A stretch of 64,000 bases of DNA from SG8-40 sp963792855 (GCA_963792855.1 CAWBXZ010000005.1:434001-498000); one strand, 5' to 3'. Positions 31,117 to 39,192 are shown, counted from the stretch's first letter. Program-made: numbers and translations. The notes: generated by a model from the letters alone, not told the origin.

Positions 31117-31311
31117 ATGAAAGCGAGCGAACTCAGAAACAAGAGCGAAGCTGACCTGGCCAAAGAGCTCAACGAATTGCTCAAGGCGCAGTTCTCGCTG
31201 CGCATGCAGCTTGCGACGCAGCAAACCACCAAGAACAGTGAGCTTGGAAAAGTGCGTCGGGACATTGCCCGGGTGCGTACGGTGATGACAGAAAAGGCAG
31301 GAAAAGCATGA
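31117..31311 (+). CDS. rpmC: 50S ribosomal protein L29
   Basis: L29 is a small helical protein at the tunnel exit beside L23. The 64-residue protein has the usual KASELRNKSEADLAKELNEL start and a basic C-terminal helix. It lies 3 bp after rplP and overlaps rpsQ by four bases (ATGA). Confidence 0.96.
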   Translation: MKASELRNKSEADLAKELNELLKAQFSLRMQLATQQTTKNSELGKVRRDIARVRTVMTEKAGKA

Positions 31312-31580
31312 GCGAAGCGACAAAGACAGCTAATCGCCGTCGGCTGACGGGGCGGGTTGTCAGCGACAAGATGGACAAAACGGTAACGGTGCGGGTCGAA
31401 CGCATGGTTCCGCACCCGTTGTACGGCAAGTTCGTTCGCCGTTCGACCAAATACCATGCGCACGATGAAGCCAATGAATGCCAAACCGGCGATACCGTGC
31501 TGATTGAGGAAACCCGTCCGCTGTCCAAGACCAAGGCATGGAAGGTGGCGCGTCTTCTCGAACGAGCGACCAAGGCCTGA
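31308..31580 (+). CDS. rpsQ: 30S ribosomal protein S17
   Basis: S17 is a primary 16S rRNA-binding protein with an OB fold. The 90-residue protein has LTGRVVSDKMDKTVTVRVER and ETRPLSKTKAWKVARLLERA. It closes the S10 gene group; a 244-bp gap with a promoter and hairpin follows before rplN. Confidence 0.97.
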   Translation: MSEATKTANRRRLTGRVVSDKMDKTVTVRVERMVPHPLYGKFVRRSTKYHAHDEANECQTGDTVLIEETRPLSKTKAWKVARLLERATKA

Positions 31581-31585
31581 AGCGC

Positions 31586-31614
31586 TTGCGGGCGTAGGTA
31601 AATACACGTAAAAT
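31586..31614 (+). promoter_or_regulatory. Candidate spc cluster promoter
   Basis: TTGCGG (31586-31591) and TAAAAT (31609-31614) are separated by 17 bp, beginning 5 bp after the rpsQ stop. The position, between the S10 and spc gene groups, is where E. coli has its spc promoter. The -35 box matches at three or four of six positions, the -10 at five of six. Confidence 0.65.
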
Positions 31615-31706
31615 CGCGCGTTTTTATCCGGGGCGGGAATGTGTGCGCTGAAGCGCGCGGAACCGTCTCTCCCAACCGGCGGGTCAGGCCGGATTTGTTG
31701 ATAGAT

Positions 31707-31730
31707 CTGGGCCATTGATTGATGGCCCAG
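31707..31730 (+). other. Perfect hairpin in the spc leader
   Basis: CTGGGCCAT (31707-31715) and ATGGCCCAG (31722-31730) form a 9-bp perfect stem with a 6-base loop TGATTG. It lies about 95 bp before rplN, downstream of the candidate spc promoter. No T-run follows, so it is not a simple terminator; an mRNA processing or regulatory role is possible. Confidence 0.55.
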
Positions 31731-31824
31731 GACACGCGCCCAGAATGAATGACCCGAACGGGTCCCAAAACTGGTTCGTCGGCTCAGGTGATACGGCGGG
31801 CAAAGTTGGAACGAGGTTAACTAT

Positions 31825-32193
31825 ATGATTCAAATGCAATCCCGGCTCAAAGTGGCCGACAACACGGGCGCCCGCTCGGTGATGTGTATCAAGGTGCTGG
31901 GCGGATCGAAGCGGCGCTACGCCGCCGTCGGTGACGTGATCAAGGTGAGCGTCAAGGACGCTGCTCCGCGCGGTCGCGTAAAGAAAGGCGAGGTATACAA
32001 CGCTGTGGTGGTACGTACCGCAGCAGGGGTGCGGCGCCAGGACGGATCACGGATCAAATTCGACTCGAATGCGGCGGTGTTGCTCAACAACAAGCTTGAG
32101 CCGATTGGCACGCGCATTTTTGGCCCGGTGACCCGCGAACTCAGGAACGAAAAGTTCATGAAAATCGTATCCCTTGCACCCGAGGTTCTCTGA
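31825..32193 (+). CDS. rplN: 50S ribosomal protein L14
   Basis: L14 lies at the subunit interface, contacts 16S rRNA and is the docking site of the silencing factor RsfS. The 122-residue protein has MIQMQSRLKVADNTGARSVM and ends KIVSLAPEVL, both family hallmarks. It begins the spc gene group. Confidence 0.97.
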   Translation: MIQMQSRLKVADNTGARSVMCIKVLGGSKRRYAAVGDVIKVSVKDAAPRGRVKKGEVYNAVVVRTAAGVRRQDGSRIKFDSNAAVLLNNKLEPIGTRIFGPVTRELRNEKFMKIVSLAPEVL

Positions 32194-32204
32194 GGAGTTT
32201 GGCA

Positions 32205-32522
32205 ATGCGCAAGATTCGTAAAGGAGACCAGGTTGTAATCCGTAGCGGCAAGGATCGTGGCAAGCGTGGCGCGGTGTTGCGGCTGGTCGGAGATGACCGG
32301 GTCGTGGTGGAAGGTGCAAATCGCGCCCGGAAGCACGAAAAACCCAATCCGATGAAGGGTACAACCGGAGGGATCGTGGAAAAGGAAATGCCGATTCATG
32401 TTTCCAATGTTTCGGTATTCAACCCGGCAACGCAAAAAGGCGAGCGCGTGAGCATCAAGACGCTTGATGATGGCCGTAGGGTGCGGATTTTCCGGACCAA
32501 CGGCGAGATGCTGGACGCATAA
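32205..32522 (+). CDS. rplX: 50S ribosomal protein L24
   Basis: L24 initiates 50S assembly. I chose ATG 32205 (MRKIRKGDQVVIRSGKDRG), giving 105 residues; an upstream in-frame TTG is two codons earlier. The KOW motif at the N terminus and the segment NPMKGTTGGIVEKEMPIHVSN are typical. It begins 11 bp after rplN. Confidence 0.95.
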   Translation: MRKIRKGDQVVIRSGKDRGKRGAVLRLVGDDRVVVEGANRARKHEKPNPMKGTTGGIVEKEMPIHVSNVSVFNPATQKGERVSIKTLDDGRRVRIFRTNGEMLDA

Positions 32523-32531
32523 GAGGGAATC

Positions 32532-33113
32532 ATGGCCAAGCAGGAAGCAGCAAAAGTCAAGGAGAAGGCCCCGGTGCCGCGTCTAGCAGACCAGTACCAC
32601 AAGGAGATCGTACCGGAGCTGATGAAGGAGTTCGGGTACAAGAGCATCATGGAGGTGCCCCGCCTCGAAAAAATCGTTCTGAACATGGGTGTTGGCGAAG
32701 CGGTCAATGACAAGAAGATCCTTGAAAACGCTGTTGGTGACCTGACCCAGATTGCCGGGCAAAAGCCGGTCATTACCAAAGCGCGCAAGTCGATTGCCGG
32801 TTTCAAGATTCGAGCGGGTTACCCGATCGGCTGCAAGGTGACGTTGCGCAGCGTCCGGATGTACGAGTTTTTCGACCGGCTCGTCAGCGTGGCGATTCCG
32901 CGTGTGCGCGATTTCCGCGGTATCTCGGGCAAGGCGTTTGACGGCAGGGGCAACTTCAACATGGGCGTGCGGGAACAAATCATTTTTCCCGAGATCGAGT
33001 ACGACAAGATCGACGCACTGCGTGGTCTCAACGTCACAATTACAACGACCGCGAAGACCGATCGCGAAGCGCGTGCGCTCCTTTCGGCTTTCCGCTTTCC
33101 CTTCAGGAATTGA
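32532..33113 (+). CDS. rplE: 50S ribosomal protein L5
   Basis: L5 binds 5S rRNA and forms the B1b bridge. The 193-residue protein is about 14 residues longer than E. coli L5 because of a charged N-terminal extension (MAKQEAAKVKEKAPVP); the conserved region begins RLADQYHKEIVPEL. GKKP-type binding segment (TQIAGQKPVITKARKSIAGF) and GVREQIIFPEIEYDK are present. The extension has coding-like codons and a ribosome-binding GAGGGA before its ATG. Confidence 0.96.
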   Translation: MAKQEAAKVKEKAPVPRLADQYHKEIVPELMKEFGYKSIMEVPRLEKIVLNMGVGEAVNDKKILENAVGDLTQIAGQKPVITKARKSIAGFKIRAGYPIGCKVTLRSVRMYEFFDRLVSVAIPRVRDFRGISGKAFDGRGNFNMGVREQIIFPEIEYDKIDALRGLNVTITTTAKTDREARALLSAFRFPFRN

Positions 33114-33120
33114 GGTAGTC

Positions 33121-33426
33121 ATGGCGAGACAATCCATTGTCAACCGCGAGCAAAAGCGCCGCAAAACCGTCAAGAAGTTCGCAGCAAGACGCAACGAGCT
33201 GATGACAATATTGAAAAGCAGCAGCGTCTCGGAAGAGGAAAAAGCGCAAGCGCGTGAAAAGCTGCAGAAGCTGCCGCGGGATTCCAGCCCGGTTCGTCTG
33301 CGAAATCGCTGCGCGCTGACTGGTCGGCCGCGGGGGGTATTCAAGAAATTTGGTCTGGCGCGAGGCAAATTGCGCGAGATCGCCTTGCGCGGTGAAATTC
33401 CGGGTGTAATCAAGGCGAGTTGGTAG
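33121..33426 (+). CDS. rpsN: 30S ribosomal protein S14 (zinc-free type)
   Basis: S14 is a 30S head assembly protein. At 101 residues it is the long form without the C-x2-C zinc motif. MARQSIVNREQKRRKTVKKF and RCALTGRPRGVFKKFGLAR are family signatures. It begins 7 bp after rplE. Confidence 0.96.
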   Translation: MARQSIVNREQKRRKTVKKFAARRNELMTILKSSSVSEEEKAQAREKLQKLPRDSSPVRLRNRCALTGRPRGVFKKFGLARGKLREIALRGEIPGVIKASW

Positions 33427-33439
33427 GAGATATTCGAAT

Positions 33440-33838
33440 ATGAGCATGAGTGACCCGATTGCGGACATGCTGACACGCATTCGCAATGCGCAAACGGCGG
33501 AAAAAGTGTCCGTGGCCATGCCGCTGAGCAAGCTGAAGCTCGCGATCGCCCAGGTACTGAAGGACGAGGGCTACATCGAGGATTTCAAGGTCGACGACCC
33601 GAGCGCTGTGAAGCCAGTGCTTGAAATTGGTCTGAAGTATTACGCAGGCAAGCCGGTTATCGAGCGGATCGAGCGTGTCAGCCGTCCGGGTTTGCGCATT
33701 TACAAGGCTGCTCGCGAGATTCCGCAGGTGATGAACGGACTCGGAGTTGCGATTGTTTCGACCTCGCGTGGCGTCATGACTGATCGTAAGGCACGATCGA
33801 CCGGCGTCGGTGGTGAGGTGCTCTGTATCGTCGCATAA
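33440..33838 (+). CDS. rpsH: 30S ribosomal protein S8
   Basis: S8 organises the central domain of 16S rRNA and in E. coli represses the spc operon. The 132-residue protein starts MSMSDPIADMLTRIRNAQ and ends GVGGEVLCIVA. A second ATG two codons later is possible. A 109-bp gap to rplF follows, with inverted sequences GGCCAG and CTGGCC at its two ends. Confidence 0.96.
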   Translation: MSMSDPIADMLTRIRNAQTAEKVSVAMPLSKLKLAIAQVLKDEGYIEDFKVDDPSAVKPVLEIGLKYYAGKPVIERIERVSRPGLRIYKAAREIPQVMNGLGVAIVSTSRGVMTDRKARSTGVGGEVLCIVA

Positions 33839-33947
33839 GGCCAGGGTGCCGGGGTAAACCGGCTGACAGGCGCGATCGGCGCGGCACGCCGGCTGGTCAG
33901 ATGGCTGGCCGAAATTTGTAATAACAAAGTTGTAGTGGAGCAGACTA

Positions 33948-34481
33948 ATGTCACGCATCGGTAAGTATCCGGTGAATATCCCCTCCGGGGTCGAAGTCAA
34001 GATCGGCGACGGTGAAGTCATGGCCAAAGGTCCGCTTGGCTCTCTCGCGCAACGCGTGAGCAAGCTGGTGAACGTGCGGCGCGACGGCGACACGCTGGTG
34101 TTCGAGCCTGCCGATGACAGTACGGAAGCCAATGCGATGTCGGGCACTGTTCGGGCGCTGGTTGGTAATCTGGTCGCCGGCGTGAATACCGGATTCGAGA
34201 GAAAGCTCACGCTTGTCGGCGTTGGTTACCGCGCTCAGGCCCAGGGCGACAAACTCAATCTCTCACTCGGTTTCTCGCATCCGGTAGTGCACCAGATGCC
34301 GAAAGGAATAAAGGTCGAAACTCCCCAGCAAACCGAGGTGGTTATCAAGGGGATCGACAAGCAGCTCGTAGGACAGGTTGCAGCAGAGGTGCGGCGTTAC
34401 AGGCCGCCGGAGCCTTACAAAGGCAAGGGTGTGCGTTACGCCGAAGAGCGTGTCGCGCTCAAGGAAACGAAGAAGAAGTGA
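33948..34481 (+). CDS. rplF: 50S ribosomal protein L6
   Basis: L6 lies near the sarcin-ricin loop and factor-binding site. The 177-residue protein begins MSRIGKYPVNIPSGVEVKIG and contains the signature PEPYKGKGVRYAEE near the C terminus. AGTGGAG precedes the ATG. rplR starts 10 bp after its stop. Confidence 0.97.
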   Translation: MSRIGKYPVNIPSGVEVKIGDGEVMAKGPLGSLAQRVSKLVNVRRDGDTLVFEPADDSTEANAMSGTVRALVGNLVAGVNTGFERKLTLVGVGYRAQAQGDKLNLSLGFSHPVVHQMPKGIKVETPQQTEVVIKGIDKQLVGQVAAEVRRYRPPEPYKGKGVRYAEERVALKETKKK

Positions 34482-34491
34482 GTCCGTCGTC

Positions 34492-34845
34492 ATGATCGAG
34501 AAAAAACAGGGAAGAATCCGCCGTTCGAAGCAGACGCGTCGCAAACTGGCGGAGCTTCGTGCCGTGCGCCTGCTGGTGCACCGTTCAAACACGCACATCT
34601 ATGCGCAAGTCATCGACGCAGACGCCAAGGTGGTGACTTCGGCATCGACTCTGGAGCCAGAGGTGCGCAAGCAGGTCAGCAACGGCGGTACCGTGAATGC
34701 CGCGGCGCTGATCGGGAAGCGAATTGCCGAGAAAGCCAAAGAGAAGGGTGTGGAAGCGGTTTCATTCGATCGCTCCGGTTTCAAATATCACGGTCGTGTC
34801 AAAGCGCTTGCGGATGCCGCGCGCGAGGCCGGACTGAAGTTCTGA
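34492..34845 (+). CDS. rplR: 50S ribosomal protein L18
   Basis: L18 binds 5S rRNA with L5. The 117-residue protein begins MIEKKQGRIRRSKQTRRKL at ATG 34492; the frame runs on upstream into rplF but that part is a shadow. The C terminus FDRSGFKYHGRVKALADAARE is the family signature. Confidence 0.97.
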   Translation: MIEKKQGRIRRSKQTRRKLAELRAVRLLVHRSNTHIYAQVIDADAKVVTSASTLEPEVRKQVSNGGTVNAAALIGKRIAEKAKEKGVEAVSFDRSGFKYHGRVKALADAAREAGLKF

Positions 34846-34855
34846 GGATCAGCTA

Positions 34856-35368
34856 ATGGCAAGAATGCAGCATCAGGGAGACGACCGCGGCGACGGATTG
34901 CGGGAGAAGATGGTTGCGGTGAATCGCGTCACCAAGGTCGTAAAAGGTGGCCGCGTTCTTGGATTTGCAGCGCTCGCCGTTGTGGGCGACGGTGACGGCG
35001 GCATCGGCATGGGCAAGGGGAAAGCACGCGAAGTGCCCGTCGCAATCCAGAAAGCCATGGAAGAAGCGCGCCGCAAGCTGTTCAAGGTGCAGTTGCGTGA
35101 CGGAACGCTGCAGCACGCCGTGGTCGGTGTGCACGGGGCGGCCAAAGTCTTCATGCAGCCTGCATCCGAAGGTACCGGCATTATTGCCGGCGGCCCGATG
35201 CGGGCAATTTTTGAAGTGATGGGTGTCAGTGACATCCTTGCCAAGTGTATCGGCTCGACCAACCCGTACAACGTGGTTCGAGCGACGCTCAACGGCCTTG
35301 CGGAGATGAACTCACCGAGTGAAATCGCGCTCAAGCGCGGCAAGACCGTCGAAGAAATTCTGGGGTAA
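34856..35368 (+). CDS. rpsE: 30S ribosomal protein S5
   Basis: S5 contributes to decoding accuracy and the mRNA entry tunnel. The 170-residue protein has the double-stranded RNA-binding domain (REKMVAVNRVTKVVKGGRVL) and the loop GGIGMGKGKAREVP. The stop codon is 5 bp before the rpmD start. Confidence 0.97.
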   Translation: MARMQHQGDDRGDGLREKMVAVNRVTKVVKGGRVLGFAALAVVGDGDGGIGMGKGKAREVPVAIQKAMEEARRKLFKVQLRDGTLQHAVVGVHGAAKVFMQPASEGTGIIAGGPMRAIFEVMGVSDILAKCIGSTNPYNVVRATLNGLAEMNSPSEIALKRGKTVEEILG

Positions 35369-35373
35369 TCAGC

Positions 35374-35757
35374 ATGGCAGAGACGAACAAAGCCGCGAAG
35401 AAAACGACCGTGAAGAAACCTGGTGCCAAGGCTGCGCCGAAGAAAGCGGCAGCCAGGAAGACGGCAGTCAAAAAGACTACGGGCACGAAGACGGCGGCGA
35501 AAAAGGCACCGGCGACGAAGTCCGCGCCGAGGAAAACAGCTGCCGCCCGTAAAGCGGCAAGCGCAAGTAAGCCCAAGCCGGAGAAGACGGTGAAAGTCAC
35601 ATTGATGAAAAGCGTGATCGGCACCAAGAAAACCCATCGGGCGACCGTACGCGGTCTCGGGCTACGGCGGATTCGCCACAGCGTCGAGCTCGAAGATACG
35701 CCTGCAGTACGGGGAATGATCAACAAGGTTAGTTACCTCCTGAAGGTGGAGGCCTAG
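35374..35757 (+). CDS. rpmD: 50S ribosomal protein L30 with a histone-like N-terminal tail
   Basis: L30 normally has about 60 residues; here it has 127. Residues 72-127 are a complete L30 domain (VTLMKSVIGTKKTHRATVRG, LGLRRIRHSVELEDTPAVRG, MINKVSYLLKVEA). Residues 1-71 are made almost only of Lys, Ala, Thr, Pro, Arg and Ser, with 20 lysines, 3 arginines and two acidic residues, in KKAAxK-like repeats resembling histone H1-like or AlgP-type tails. The frame is open from ATG 35374, five bases after rpsE, and without it the packed spc group would have a 200-bp hole. No start with a ribosome-binding site exists at the L30 domain itself. The stop codon abuts the rplO ATG. Confidence 0.92.
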   Translation: MAETNKAAKKTTVKKPGAKAAPKKAAARKTAVKKTTGTKTAAKKAPATKSAPRKTAAARKAASASKPKPEKTVKVTLMKSVIGTKKTHRATVRGLGLRRIRHSVELEDTPAVRGMINKVSYLLKVEA

Positions 35758-36195
35758 ATGCGACTCAACAATATACAGCCTGCAGAAGGGGCCAAGCGCA
35801 CGCGTACGCGCGTCGGACGCGGTATCGGCAGTGGCAAGGGCAAGACGGGCGGACGCGGCCACAAGGGCCAGCATTCGCGCTCCGGCGGTTATCACAAGGT
35901 CGGGTTCGAGGGCGGACAGATGCCCATTGCACGGCGGTTGCCCAAGCGCGGGTTTACGTCGTTGACCCGTGACGAGACCGTGGAAGTTCGCTTGTCCGAA
36001 CTGAACAAGCTCGAAGGCAACGAAGTGGATCTGCTCGCGCTCAAACAGGCAGGCATTGTTTCGAAGAACGCTATGGCCGGAAAGATTATTCTGGCCGGCA
36101 AGCTGGAAAAGAAAAATCTTACCGTCCGCGGACTCGGTGTAACTAAAGGTGCGCGCGCGGCAATTGAAGCCGCAAGCGGCAGTGTCGAGGGTTAA
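35758..36195 (+). CDS. rplO: 50S ribosomal protein L15
   Basis: L15 is a late-assembly 50S protein. The 145-residue protein begins MRLNNIQPAEGAKRTRTRVG, followed by the Gly/Lys/Arg-rich loop (GIGSGKGKTGGRGHKGQHSR) that penetrates rRNA. Its ATG directly follows the rpmD stop codon. Confidence 0.97.
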   Translation: MRLNNIQPAEGAKRTRTRVGRGIGSGKGKTGGRGHKGQHSRSGGYHKVGFEGGQMPIARRLPKRGFTSLTRDETVEVRLSELNKLEGNEVDLLALKQAGIVSKNAMAGKIILAGKLEKKNLTVRGLGVTKGARAAIEAASGSVEG

Positions 36196-36198
36196 GGC

Positions 36199-37521
36199 TT
36201 GGCTCAGGACAGCATGAAAGGGGTGGCCGGTAAGTTCGGGGACCTGAAGCGCCGGCTGCTGTTTTTGCTGCTCGCGCTGATCGTGTACCGTATCGGCGCG
36301 CATATTCCCGTTCCCGGGATTGATCCGGTACAGCTGCAGGAATTGTTCCGTTCTCAGCAAGGCGGAATTCTGGGCATGTTCAACATGTTCTCCGGCGGGG
36401 CGCTCTCGCGCTTCACCATTTTCGCGCTCGGCATCATGCCCTACATCTCGGCGTCGATCATCATGCAGTTGTTGACGGTTGTCGTGCCGAGCCTCGAGCA
36501 GCTCAAGAAAGAAGGCGAAGCCGGGCGGCGCAAGATTACGCAGTACACGCGTTACGGCACACTGGTGCTTGCCACGTTTCAGGCGACCGGGATTTCCATC
36601 GCTCTGGAATCCCAAAGCGGCCTGGTCATCGATCCTGGCCTGGCGTTCCGTTTTACCGCGGTTGTCACGCTGGTAACGGGCACGATGTTCCTGATGTGGC
36701 TCGGCGAACAGATCACGGAGCGTGGCATCGGCAACGGTATCTCGCTGATCATTTTTGCCGGCATAGCGGCCGGTTTGCCGAGCGCGATGGGTGGCACGCT
36801 TGAATTGGCCCGCACCGGCACGTTCTCGATTCCGCTCGTTTTGCTGCTGCTCGTCGGAGCCGTTCTGGTGACCGCATTCGTGGTATTCGTCGAGCGCGGC
36901 CAGAGAAAGATACTGGTCAACTATGCCAAACGGCAGGTTGGGCGCAAGGTCTATGGTGGGCAAAGTTCTTTTCTGCCCCTGAAGCTGAACATGGCCGGTG
37001 TGATTCCGCCCATTTTTGCTTCAAGCATCATTTTGTTCCCCGCAACCCTGGCGCAGTTGCTGGGGTCGAGCGAGAATGTGTACTGGCTGCGCGATATTGG
37101 CGGGTTGTTGCATCCCGGGCAGCCGCTTTACGTCGCCTTTTATGCGGCGGCGATTGTTTTCTTCTGCTTCTTCTATACCGCGCTGGTATTCAACCCGCGG
37201 GATACCGCCGACAACCTCAAGAAAAGCGGTGCGTTTGTACCGGGAATACGGCCCGGGGAGCAAACAGCAAAGTACATTGAACGGATCATCCTGCGGCTGA
37301 CACTGGCAGGGTCGGTCTACATCACGCTGGTGTGTTTGCTGCCGGAATTTCTGATTGTGAAGTGGAACGTGCCGTTTTACTTCGGCGGCACGAGCTTGCT
37401 GATTATTGTCGTCGTAACAATGGATTTCATGCAGCAGGTGCAGGCATATGTCATGTCTCACCAGTATGAAAGCCTGCTGAAGAAAGCCAACTTCAAGGGC
37501 GGAATGTTTCCGACCCGGTGA
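36199..37521 (+). CDS. secY: Preprotein translocase subunit SecY
   Basis: SecY is the channel subunit of the SecYEG translocase, with ten membrane helices. The 440-residue protein has FGDLKRRLLFLLLALIVYRI, the plug region IPVPGIDPVQL, and the cytoplasmic loop (GERGQRKILVNYAKRQ region, here VERGQRKILVNYAKRQV). The start is either TTG 36199, preceded by GAGGGTTAAGG inside the end of rplO, or ATG 36214. rpmJ follows 11 bp later; infA is not between them. Confidence 0.95.
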   Translation: MAQDSMKGVAGKFGDLKRRLLFLLLALIVYRIGAHIPVPGIDPVQLQELFRSQQGGILGMFNMFSGGALSRFTIFALGIMPYISASIIMQLLTVVVPSLEQLKKEGEAGRRKITQYTRYGTLVLATFQATGISIALESQSGLVIDPGLAFRFTAVVTLVTGTMFLMWLGEQITERGIGNGISLIIFAGIAAGLPSAMGGTLELARTGTFSIPLVLLLLVGAVLVTAFVVFVERGQRKILVNYAKRQVGRKVYGGQSSFLPLKLNMAGVIPPIFASSIILFPATLAQLLGSSENVYWLRDIGGLLHPGQPLYVAFYAAAIVFFCFFYTALVFNPRDTADNLKKSGAFVPGIRPGEQTAKYIERIILRLTLAGSVYITLVCLLPEFLIVKWNVPFYFGGTSLLIIVVVTMDFMQQVQAYVMSHQYESLLKKANFKGGMFPTR

Positions 37522-37532
37522 GGAGAGTAGAA

Positions 37533-37646
37533 ATGCGCGTTAAAGCATCGGTCAAGAAATTGTGTCGCAACTGCAAGATTATCCGCCGCAACAGGGTTGT
37601 GCGCGTCATCTGCAGTGAACCGCGTCACAAGCAGCGGCAGGGTTAA
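37533..37646 (+). CDS. rpmJ: 50S ribosomal protein L36 (zinc-ribbon type)
   Basis: This 37-residue gene is very short but clear: MRVKASVKKLCRNCKIIRRN, then Cys27 and His32 complete a C-x2-C...C-x4-H zinc ribbon. L36 is the smallest 50S protein and helps fold 23S rRNA. AGGAGAG lies 6-7 bases before the ATG. The secY-rpmJ-rpsM order without infA is typical of gammaproteobacteria. Confidence 0.95.
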   Translation: MRVKASVKKLCRNCKIIRRNRVVRVICSEPRHKQRQG

Positions 37647-37679
37647 TCGTCCTAAGGGACGCTCAGGACTGGAAAACTT

Positions 37680-38042
37680 ATGGCACGGATTGCAGGTGTA
37701 AACATCCCGAATCACAAGCACGCGTGGGTCGCCTTGACTTCGATCTACGGTATCGGACGCACGCGGGCGTATCTGATTTGCGCTGAGGCAGGCATTGTTC
37801 CTTCGACGAAAATGAAGGATCTCAGCGACGGGGAAATGGAAAAGCTGCGTGAGCAGGTTGGCAAGGTAACCGTCGAAGGGGATCTGCGCCGCGAGATTTC
37901 GATGAACATCAAGCGGTTGATGGACCTCGGGAGCTATCGCGGCTCACGTCATCGCAGAGGGTTGCCGGTGCGGGGACAGCGCACCAAGACCAATGCGCGT
38001 ACCAGAAAGGGTCCGAAACGCGTCCTGCGCGCGGGCCGCTAG
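37680..38042 (+). CDS. rpsM: 30S ribosomal protein S13
   Basis: S13 sits at the top of the 30S head, bridging to L5 and contacting P-site tRNA. The 120-residue protein begins MARIAGVNIPNHKHAWVALT and ends in the basic tail GQRTKTNARTRKGPKR. It begins the alpha gene group (rpsM-rpsK-rpsD-rpoA-rplQ). Confidence 0.97.
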   Translation: MARIAGVNIPNHKHAWVALTSIYGIGRTRAYLICAEAGIVPSTKMKDLSDGEMEKLREQVGKVTVEGDLRREISMNIKRLMDLGSYRGSRHRRGLPVRGQRTKTNARTRKGPKRVLRAGR

Positions 38043-38088
38043 TAATTACTCGACGTAACACAAAACATACAGGCAGGAATATTCAACG

Positions 38089-38478
38089 ATGGCAAAAGCA
38101 ACCAGCCGGGTGCGCAAGAAGGTCAAGAAGAACGTGGCGGAAGGCGTCGCACATGTTCACGCGTCCTTCAACAACACGATCATTATGATTACCGACCGCC
38201 AGGGCAATGCGTTGTCGTGGGCGACTTCCGGTTCGAGCGGGTTCAAGGGCTCGCGCAAGAGCACACCGTTTGCGGCGCAGGTTGCTGCAGAGCAGGCCGG
38301 CCGCGCGGCGCAGGAGTGTGGTGTAAAGAACCTCGAAGTGCGCATCAAGGGCCCGGGTCCGGGGCGCGAATCGGCGGTGCGCGCGCTCAATGCCGTCGGA
38401 TTCAAGATCACCAGCATTTCGGATGTAACGCCGATTCCGCATAACGGGTGCCGCCCGCCCAAAAAGCGTCGCATCTAA
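38089..38478 (+). CDS. rpsK: 30S ribosomal protein S11
   Basis: S11 lies on the 30S platform by the E site. The 129-residue protein has EGVAHVHASFNNTIIMITDR and the C terminus VTPIPHNGCRPPKKRR. It follows rpsM by 46 bp and precedes rpsD by 11 bp. Confidence 0.97.
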   Translation: MAKATSRVRKKVKKNVAEGVAHVHASFNNTIIMITDRQGNALSWATSGSSGFKGSRKSTPFAAQVAAEQAGRAAQECGVKNLEVRIKGPGPGRESAVRALNAVGFKITSISDVTPIPHNGCRPPKKRRI

Positions 38479-38489
38479 GGAGAGTACAC

Positions 38490-39116
38490 GTGGCCAGAAA
38501 TCTTGATCCCAAGTGCAGACAGTGCCGCCGGGAAGGTGAAAAACTTTTCCTGAAGGGCGAGAAATGTTTCACTGACAAATGTGCAATCGAGCGCCGTTCC
38601 TACGCGCCGGGCCAGCATGGACAGAAGAATGTTCGCATTTCCGACTTCGGCCGGCAGTTGCGCGAAAAGCAGAAAATCCGCCGGATATACGGCGTGCTTG
38701 AGAGGCAGTTCCGCAAGGGTTACAAGGAGGCAGCGCGCAAGAAAGGCGTTACCGGCGAAACCCTTCTGCAGGATCTCGAGGCCCGGCTCGATTCGGTCGT
38801 GTACCGCATGGGGTTCGGTGTTTCGCGTACCGAGGCGCGCCAGGTCGTTCGTCACAATGGCATTCTGGTGAACGGCAAGCGCGTGAATATTCCTTCGTAT
38901 CAGGTTCGCGCAGGTGACGTCGTCGAGGTGGCCGAGAAATCCAAGGGTCAATTGCGCATCAAGGCGGCTGTCGAGGCCGCCGAGAGCCGTGGCTACCCGG
39001 AGTGGATTGAAGTCGACATCAAGGCGCTCAAAGGCACCTTCAAGGCTCTCCCGCAGCGCTCCGAGTTGCCTGCGACCATCAATGAGTCGATGGTTGTCGA
39101 GCTTTATTCCAAGTAA
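38490..39116 (+). CDS. rpsD: 30S ribosomal protein S4 (zinc-ribbon type)
   Basis: S4 nucleates 30S assembly and in E. coli represses the alpha operon. Translation starts at GTG 38490 (ARNLDPKCRQCRREGEKL), with AAGGAGAG upstream; 208 residues. The N terminus has four cysteines (Cys9, Cys12, Cys26, Cys31) forming a C-x2-C...C-x4-C zinc ribbon that E. coli S4 lacks. The S4 RNA-binding domain (RLDSVVYRMGFGVSRTEARQ) and C-terminal VVELYSK are standard. Confidence 0.96.
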   Translation: MARNLDPKCRQCRREGEKLFLKGEKCFTDKCAIERRSYAPGQHGQKNVRISDFGRQLREKQKIRRIYGVLERQFRKGYKEAARKKGVTGETLLQDLEARLDSVVYRMGFGVSRTEARQVVRHNGILVNGKRVNIPSYQVRAGDVVEVAEKSKGQLRIKAAVEAAESRGYPEWIEVDIKALKGTFKALPQRSELPATINESMVVELYSK

Positions 39117-39192
39117 TTTTTCAGTTTTTGCCCCGGAAACACGAATGGTTTCCAGGGCGGGAATTTTCGAAACTTTGTAAAGGGTCGAATCT

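Noticed and set aside
37522..37679. Expected infA between secY and rpmJ
   Set aside because: Only rpmJ fits in the gap. Absence of infA here is normal for gammaproteobacteria, where it lies elsewhere, so it is not a gene loss finding.
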